Shown here in pieces: positions 59,344 to 64,000 of a stretch of 64,000 nt of DNA. Origin of the DNA: Nematostella vectensis (taxonomy: Eukaryota > Cnidaria > Anthozoa > Actiniaria > Edwardsiidae). Numbering within the stretch: the stretch's first letter is position 1; every line of letters starts with the position of its first letter. The stretch lies in the NCBI RefSeq assembly GCF_932526225.1, contig NC_064037.1, positions 19,159,471 to 19,223,470 on the forward strand, read 5' to 3'. Under the pieces are notes generated by a model that worked only from the letters and a program-made list of their open reading frames with translations, was not told the DNA's origin and made no database searches. A program made the position numbers and the translations under genes.

Positions 59344-60476
59344 AACTAGAGACTTTTTCAGGGGTGTTAAGGTAAGAACGATGGCATTAGGGGGTGAGTG
59401 CACAGGGGTACAGGATATGAACGGCAGGGTCACAGGGGTGCAAGTTGGTAAGCGCTTGGTCATACATGGGTAAACGGTAGTTGTGTGATTGACTGTCATA
59501 GGGGTGTAGGTCAGTTAGGGATTGGTAGGCAGGGGTATAGGGTAGTAAATGCTAAGTCATAGGGGTGTAACGTAGTTAGCGGTGGGTACTCATGGGTATA
59601 GGGTAGTAAGTGCTAGGTTGTAGGGGTTTAGCTTAGTTAGTGGTGGGTACTCAGGGGTATAGGGTAGTTACAGCCAAGTCATAAGGGTGTAGCTTAGTTG
59701 GGGGTGGGTTTTCATTGGTATAGGGTAGTTAGTGCTATGTAGTAGAGGTGTGGTTTAGTTAGGGTTGGGTATTCAGGGGTATAGGCAAGTTAGTGCTAGG
59801 TCGTAGGGGTGTAGCTTAGCTAGGTGTGGGTACTCAGGGGTATAGGTTAGTTTGTGCTAGGACATAGGGGTGTAGTTTAGTTAGGAGTGGGTACACAGGG
59901 TTATAGGGTGTAGTTTAGTTAGGGTATGGTTTTAAGGGGTATAGGGTAGTTAGTGCTACGTCACAGGGGTGTAGCTTAGCAAGGGTTGGGTACTCAGGGG
60001 TAAAGTGTAGTTATTGTTAGGTCACAGGGGTGAGACTCAGTTAGGTGTAGGTATTCAGGAGTATAGCGTAGTTAGTGCTAGGTCGTAGGGGTGTAGCTTA
60101 GTTAGGCGTGGATACTCAGGGATATAGGGTAGCTTTATTATTAATTATTATTATTAATTATTACTTTTTAATTATTATAATGTACCCATATTACCTAGCT
60201 CTTGAAACCCTGTGACTGGTTAAACCATCCCCTAAAACCCTGCACCTCCAAGACCAAGACATTGATACCCTCTACCCCTGGGTACCCACTCATTCATAAC
60301 TTGCACCCCTATGACCTAGTTCTTGATATCATTGACCCTTATTACCATTTCTTGAAACCTAGTACCGCTTTGACCAACTCTTGTTAGCCTGTACATATGT
60401 CAAATCACCCACAAACTCACTTATCTTAACGTCCCCTTAAGTTATTGCCTTTACAACACTAAAAAAATCTCAAGTT

Positions 60477-60549
60477 GATCTTACCTGGATTCGAACCCCG
60501 GTCCTCTTGCTTGAGAAGCGAAGCCCGTAGCACTGAGCTATCGCGCCAC
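60477..60549 (-). ncRNA. tRNA-like SINE head, minus, damaged A box
   Basis: Same as at 48951: A box ends GTGC, B box perfect. Confidence 0.5.
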
Positions 60550-60637
60550 TCTCTTGAAAACTAGAAGTAACTACCGTATAGCCTTGTTTAACCCAGCCTT
60601 ATAAGGTATAGAGTATTTTTTCCTTGATATCTCGAGA

Positions 60638-60710
60638 GTGGCGCTATGGCTGAGTGGTACGGGCTTCGCTTCTCAAGCAAACGGGCCAGGGTTCGAATTA
60701 AGGTAAGATA
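60638..60710 (+). ncRNA. tRNA-like SINE head, plus, damaged B box
   Basis: A box TGGCTGAGTGG; B box GGTTCGAATTA; T5 at 60721-60725. Confidence 0.45.
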
Positions 60711-61731
60711 AACTAGAGACTTTTTCATTGGTGTTAAGGTAAGGACGATGGCATTAGGGGGTGAGTGCACAGGGGTACAGGATATGAACGGCAGGGTAAC
60801 AGTGGTGCAAGTTGGTAAGCGCTTGGTCATATATGGGTAAAGGGTAGTTATGTGATTAGGTGTCATAGGGGTGTAGGTCAGTTAGGGATGGGTAGGCAGG
60901 GGTATAGGGTAGTAAGTGCTAGTTCATAGGGGTGTAGCTTTTTAGGGGTTGGTACTCAGGGGTATAGGGTAGTAAGTGCTAAGTCATAGGGTGTAACTTA
61001 GTTAGCGGTGGGTACTCATGGGTATAGGGTAGCTAGTGCTAGGTCGTAGGGGTTTAGCTTAGTTAGGGGTGGGTACTCAGGGGTATAGGGTAGTTACAGC
61101 CAAGTCATAAGGGTGTAGCTTAGTTATGGGTGGGTATTTAGGGGTATAGGGTAGTTAGTGCTAGGTAGTAGAGGTGTAGTTTAGTGAGGGTTGGGTATTC
61201 AGGGGTATAAGGTAGTTTGTGCTACGTCACAGGGGTGTAGCTTAGCAAGGGTTGGGTACTCAGTGGTAAAGTGTAGTTATTGATAGGTCATAGGGGTGAG
61301 GCTTAGTTAGTGGTAGGTATTCAGAAGTATAGCGTAGTTAGTGCTAGGTCGTAGGGGTGTAGCTTAGTTAGGCGTGGATACTCAGGGATATAGGGTAGCT
61401 ATTATTATTAATTATTATTATTATTTATTATTATAATGTACCCATATTACCTAGCTCTTGAAACCGTGACTGGTTGAACCATCCCCTAAAACCCTGCACC
61501 TCCAAGACCAAGCCATTGATACCCTCTACCCCTGTGTACACACTCATTCATAACTTGCACCCCTATGACCTAGTTCTTGATATCATTGACCCTTATTACC
61601 ATCCCTTGAATTCTAGTACCCTTTTGACCAACTCTTGTTACCCTGTACACCTGTCAACTCACCCACTAACTCACTTATCTTAAAGTTCCCTCAACTTCCT
61701 TATCTTAACACCCCTGAAAAAATCCCAAGTT

Positions 61732-61804
61732 GATCTGACCTGGATTCAAACCACGGGCCTCTTGTTTGAGAAGCGAAGCCCGTACCACTGAGCTATCGCG
61801 CCAC
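61732..61804 (-). ncRNA. tRNA-like SINE head, minus
   Basis: A box perfect; B box GGTTTGAATCC. Confidence 0.5.
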
Positions 61805-61891
61805 TCTCTTGAAAACTAGAAGTAACTACCGTATAGCCTTGTTTACCCAGCCTTATAAGGTATAGAGTAGTTTTTCCTTGATATCTCGAGA

Positions 61892-61964
61892 GTGGCGCTA
61901 TAGCTCAGTGGTACGGGCTTCGCTTCTCAAGCAAACGGGCCAGGGTTCGAATCCAGGTAAGATA
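61892..61964 (+). ncRNA. tRNA-like SINE head, plus
   Basis: A box TAGCTCAGTGG, B box perfect; T5 at 61975-61979. Confidence 0.6.
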
Positions 61965-62809
61965 AACTAGAGACTTTTTCAGGGGTGTTAAGGTAAGGAC
62001 GGTGGCATTAGGGGGTGGGTGCACAGGGGAAAATAATGTAAACGACAGAGTCACAGGTGTGCAAGTTGGTAAGCGCTTGGTCATACATGGGTAAAGGGTA
62101 GTTATGTGATTAGGTGTCATAGGGGTGTAGGTCAGTTATTGATGGGTAGGCAAGGATATAGGGTAGTAAGTGCTAGGTCATAGGGGTGTAGCTTAGTTAG
62201 GGGTAGGTACTCAGGGGTATAGGGTAATAAGTGCTAAGTCATAGGGGTGTAGCTTAGTTAGCGGTGGGTACTCATGGGTGTAGGGTAGTTAGTGCTAGGT
62301 CGTAGGGGTTTAGCTTAGTTAGGGGTGGGTACTCAGGGGTATAGGGTAAGTAAAGCCAAGTCATAAGGGTGTAGCTTAGTTACGGGTGGGTATTCAGGGG
62401 TATAGGCCAGTTAGTGATAGGTCGTAGGGGTGTAGCTTAGCTAGGTGTGGGTACTCAGGGGTATAGGCTAGTTTGTGCTAGGACATAGGGGTGTAGTTTA
62501 GTTAGGAGTGGGTACACAGGGTTATAGGGGTGTAGTATAGTTAGGGTTGGGTATTCAGGGGTATAAGGTAGTTAGTGCTACGTCACAGGGGTGTAGCTTA
62601 GCAAGGGTTGGGTACTCAGGGGTAAAGTGTAGTTATTGCTAGGTCATAGGGGTGAGGCTCAGTTAGGGGTAGGTATTCAGGACTATAGCGTAGTTAAAGC
62701 TAGGTCGTAGGGGTGTAGCTTAGTTAGGCGTGGATACTCAGGGATATAGGGTAGCTATTATTATTATTAATTATTATTATTAATTATTATTATTATTAAT
62801 TATTATTAT

Positions 62810-62966
62810 GTACCCATTTTATCTAGATCTTGAAACCCTGTGCCTGTTTGAACCATCCCCTAAAACCCTGCACCTCCAAGACCAAGCCATTGATACCCTC
62901 TACCCCTGTGTACCCACTCATTCATAACTTGCACCCTTATGACCTAGTTTTTGATATCATTGACCC
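62810..62966. repeat. Truncated left arm, end of the satellite
   Basis: Normal left-arm sequence from TGTACCCATTTT to TTGATATCATTGACCC, where homology to the other 40 or so left arms stops abruptly at 62966. AT tract 62758-62809 precedes it. Confidence 0.9.
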
Positions 62967-63109
62967 ATATTTACTAACTACCTTCTCCACTAAACAAAAA
63001 AAACCCTTTATTCATAACTCTCATGTCGTTTTATTATCAACCCCATCTCTTATTACAACCTTAACCCGTCGTCTCATAACCCTATAATCTTAACCACCCG
63101 GACATAACC
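62967..63109. other. Junction segment, unassigned
   Basis: 143 bp that is neither satellite nor recognisable retroelement. It includes an A8 run near 62996-63003 and is C-rich and G-poor on the plus strand like a left arm, but I cannot align it. It may be host flank or a longer LTR end. Confidence 0.4.
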
Positions 63110-63145
63110 TGACAGAATTACTTCTCCGTTTATTACAATCATTTA

Positions 63146-63317
63146 AGATCTGTTTTACATTCTTTTCTGGAGAATTATTTTGTTCTTATACACAACTTCA
63201 AGCTAGTTTCTGCTTTGTGAATTGCTTCACCAACAATTTACTCATCGGGTCAGGCACGATGTCACTCGAGTTTAAACAAGCAATTATCTCCGTTCCTATA
63301 ACACGTACGACCTCATT
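63146..63317. repeat. 172-bp direct repeat, copy A
   Basis: Matches 63338-63509 with about five substitutions (roughly 97 percent), separated by 20 bp. Contains CTCGAGTTTAAAC. It lies in the LTR half nearest the satellite. Confidence 0.9.
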
Positions 63318-63337
63318 ATGAATGGGGGAGATCTGTT

Positions 63338-63509
63338 AGATCTGTTTTACATTCTTTTCTGGAGAATGATTTTGTTCTTATACACAACTTCAAGCTATAT
63401 TCTGCTTTGTGAATTGCTTCACTAACAATTTACTCATCGGGTCAGGCACGAGGTCACTCGAGTTTAAACAAGCAATTATCTCCGTTCCTATAACACGTAC
63501 GACCTCATT
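63338..63509. repeat. 172-bp direct repeat, copy B
   Basis: Second copy of 63146-63317. Confidence 0.9.
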
Positions 63510-63680
63510 TAACACTTTAACCTTGTAGTAGAAGGTATGCCTCTAAACTGAGGCTTTAATCAACATAAATCTACAGCTTGTAAAACTAAACCGAAAACTA
63601 AGCAAGATGGCTGCCCCTAGAGATTCTATGGGGTAAAACCGCTGTACAACAATAAACATAACACAGGCAGCCCAACACGT

Positions 63681-63743
63681 AATGTTCAAGGTTCTTAACA
63701 TACATAAATACTACATTCACCCCTCTGTTAGAGGTTAAGTCTG
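63681..63743. repeat. Duplicated LTR/pol-end junction, copy A
   Basis: 63 bp repeated at 63759-63822 with one indel and two substitutions. It spans the putative LTR start, the purine run and the pol stop region. It contains the small inverted repeat CCTCT-GTT-AGAGG. Confidence 0.9.
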
Positions 63744-63758
63744 AGCACGGGGGCATTC

Positions 63759-63822
63759 AATGTTCAAGGTTCTTAACGTAACATAAATACTACATTCACC
63801 CCTCGGTTAGAGGTTAAGTCTG
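63759..63822. repeat. Duplicated LTR/pol-end junction, copy B
   Basis: The copy joined to the pol reading frame. Its stop codon TAA (plus-strand 63807-63809) ends the frame. The CCTCG change here breaks the inverted repeat seen in copy A. Confidence 0.9.
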
Positions 63823-64000
63823 TCCACTGGACGTCGGGTCCTCTCCGAACGTCGCAAGGGAGGCTGCCCATCAAGACCTGTACTGACCTGTGGCACTTCT
63901 TCGCCCACACCTATCTCCACTTCTATCTCCGAGGAAGGTGGGGAACTACCAGTAGCAGGGTGATGCTCACCTGGAACAGTAGGCTTAACTTGAGGGAGTG
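63807..64000 (-). CDS. Ty3/gypsy-type pol polyprotein, C-terminal 63 codons (partial)
   Basis: An open frame runs from the window edge (two bases of an upstream codon, then 63 codons) to TAA at 63807-63809. It ends LRRSERTRRPVDRLNL, the basic tail with RRSxRxRRPxDRL that typically closes the integrase region of animal gypsy pol proteins. Before it lies a low-complexity linker rich in Pro, Ser, Glu and Val, as is usual after the integrase core. The catalytic domains lie outside the window, so intactness cannot be judged. No frameshift or stop is seen in the visible part. Confidence 0.75.
   Translation of the reverse strand, partial: LPQVKPTVPGEHHPATGSSPPSSEIEVEIGVGEEVPQVSTGLDGQPPLRRSERTRRPVDRLNL

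Larger units (their letters stand above)
58815..60133. repeat. Palindromic unit 59271
   Basis: Copy of unit 47744. Left arm 58815-59110, minus head 59111-59183, plus head 59271-59343, G-rich tail 59359-60133 (about 13 periods). Confidence 0.85.
60181..61399. repeat. Palindromic unit 60638
   Basis: Copy of unit 49112, including the extra spacer A. Left arm 60181-60476, minus head 60477-60549, plus head 60638-60710, G-rich tail 60726-61399 (about 11 periods). Confidence 0.85.
56291..62757. repeat. Second copy of the segmental block, lacking two units
   Basis: Five units whose plus-head spacings (1125, 1399, 1367, 1254) track those of the source block (1125; 1368; 1254) apart from the two missing units. 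Shared private variants include the extra spacer A and the GGTTCGAATTA B box. Confidence 0.75.
61437..62757. repeat. Palindromic unit 61892, last complete unit
   Basis: Copy of unit 50366. Left arm 61437-61731, minus head 61732-61804, plus head 61892-61964, G-rich tail 61980-62757 (about 13 periods). Confidence 0.85.
63110..63798 (-). mobile_element. Probable 3' LTR of a Ty3/gypsy-type retrotransposon
   Basis: Lies just downstream of the pol stop on the minus strand. Read on that strand it starts TGAATGTAG directly after a short purine run (AGGGG or GAGGGG) and may end at TCTGTCA, giving the TG...CA ends of LTRs. An AATAAA sits about 20 nt before that end (plus-strand TTTATT near 63129), and CAGCCATCTTG lies in its middle. 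The 689-bp length includes a 172-bp internal duplication. Ends are inferred; the 5' LTR is outside the window. Confidence 0.5.

Noticed and set aside
62830-63087. 85-codon open frame crossing the satellite edge
   Set aside because: It starts in a left arm and runs by chance into unrelated junction sequence.
63110-63798. Solo LTR
   Set aside because: An open pol C-terminus adjoins it in the right orientation, so internal element sequence is present and continues past the window.

Overview
Eukaryotic, almost certainly metazoan, repetitive DNA. Bases 1 to about 62966 form one continuous satellite array with no credible protein gene. The last kilobase (62967-64000) is a different sequence: the 3' end of a minus-strand Ty3/gypsy-type LTR retrotransposon (last 63 codons of pol, then a probable LTR). 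The retroelement, the tRNA-headed repeats and the TTA/TTAATTA microsatellites point to an invertebrate animal nuclear genome. Species cannot be named from this sequence.

The array is built from one design repeated about 43 times at 1.03-2.2 kb spacing. Reading left to right, each unit has: (a) an AT-only microsatellite of 10 to about 780 bp; (b) a C-rich left arm of about 285-300 bp; (c) a 73-bp tRNA-like head on the minus strand; (d) an 87-bp spacer with a near-dyad centre, usually holding a palindromic CCTTATAAGG or CCTTAAAAGG; (e) a 73-bp tRNA-like head on the plus strand; (f) a T5 run 10-11 bp past that head; (g) a G-rich tail that becomes a 61-bp minisatellite of about 6-24 periods. The two heads are homologous and back to back, and the left arm read on the minus strand is a diverged version of the same G-rich 61-bp repeat. 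Each unit is therefore a large imperfect palindrome: two tRNA-derived, SINE-like elements head to head, their G-rich tails pointing outward. I count 42 plus heads and 40 minus heads; two units have lost the minus head, one tail (21277-21803) has no heads, and one left-arm fragment (33148-33314) is joined straight to an array.

Layout: 1-20223 is a subfamily in which units with a short and a long (440-780 bp) AT tract alternate, giving a dimer period of about 3.6 kb. 20224-27199 is transitional, with more diverged units. 27200-62966 is a second subfamily with short AT tracts and 1.03-1.5 kb units, containing recent block copies: 39289-41889, 41890-44424 and 56291-58812 are near-identical two-unit blocks; 44425-47176 is two copies of one unit; 47287-51250 is copied at 58815-62757; three near-identical units lie at 51330-54777.

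Both heads keep RNA polymerase III type-2 promoter boxes (A box TRGCNNAGTGG, B box GGTTCGAATCC) and a T run at the right distance, so short discrete divergent RNAs are possible, but the cloverleaf is incomplete (3 of 7 acceptor pairs and 2 of 5 T-stem pairs fail) and many copies carry box mutations. They are best read as SINE heads, not working tRNA genes. The 61-bp repeat carries a recurrent G-quadruplex pattern.
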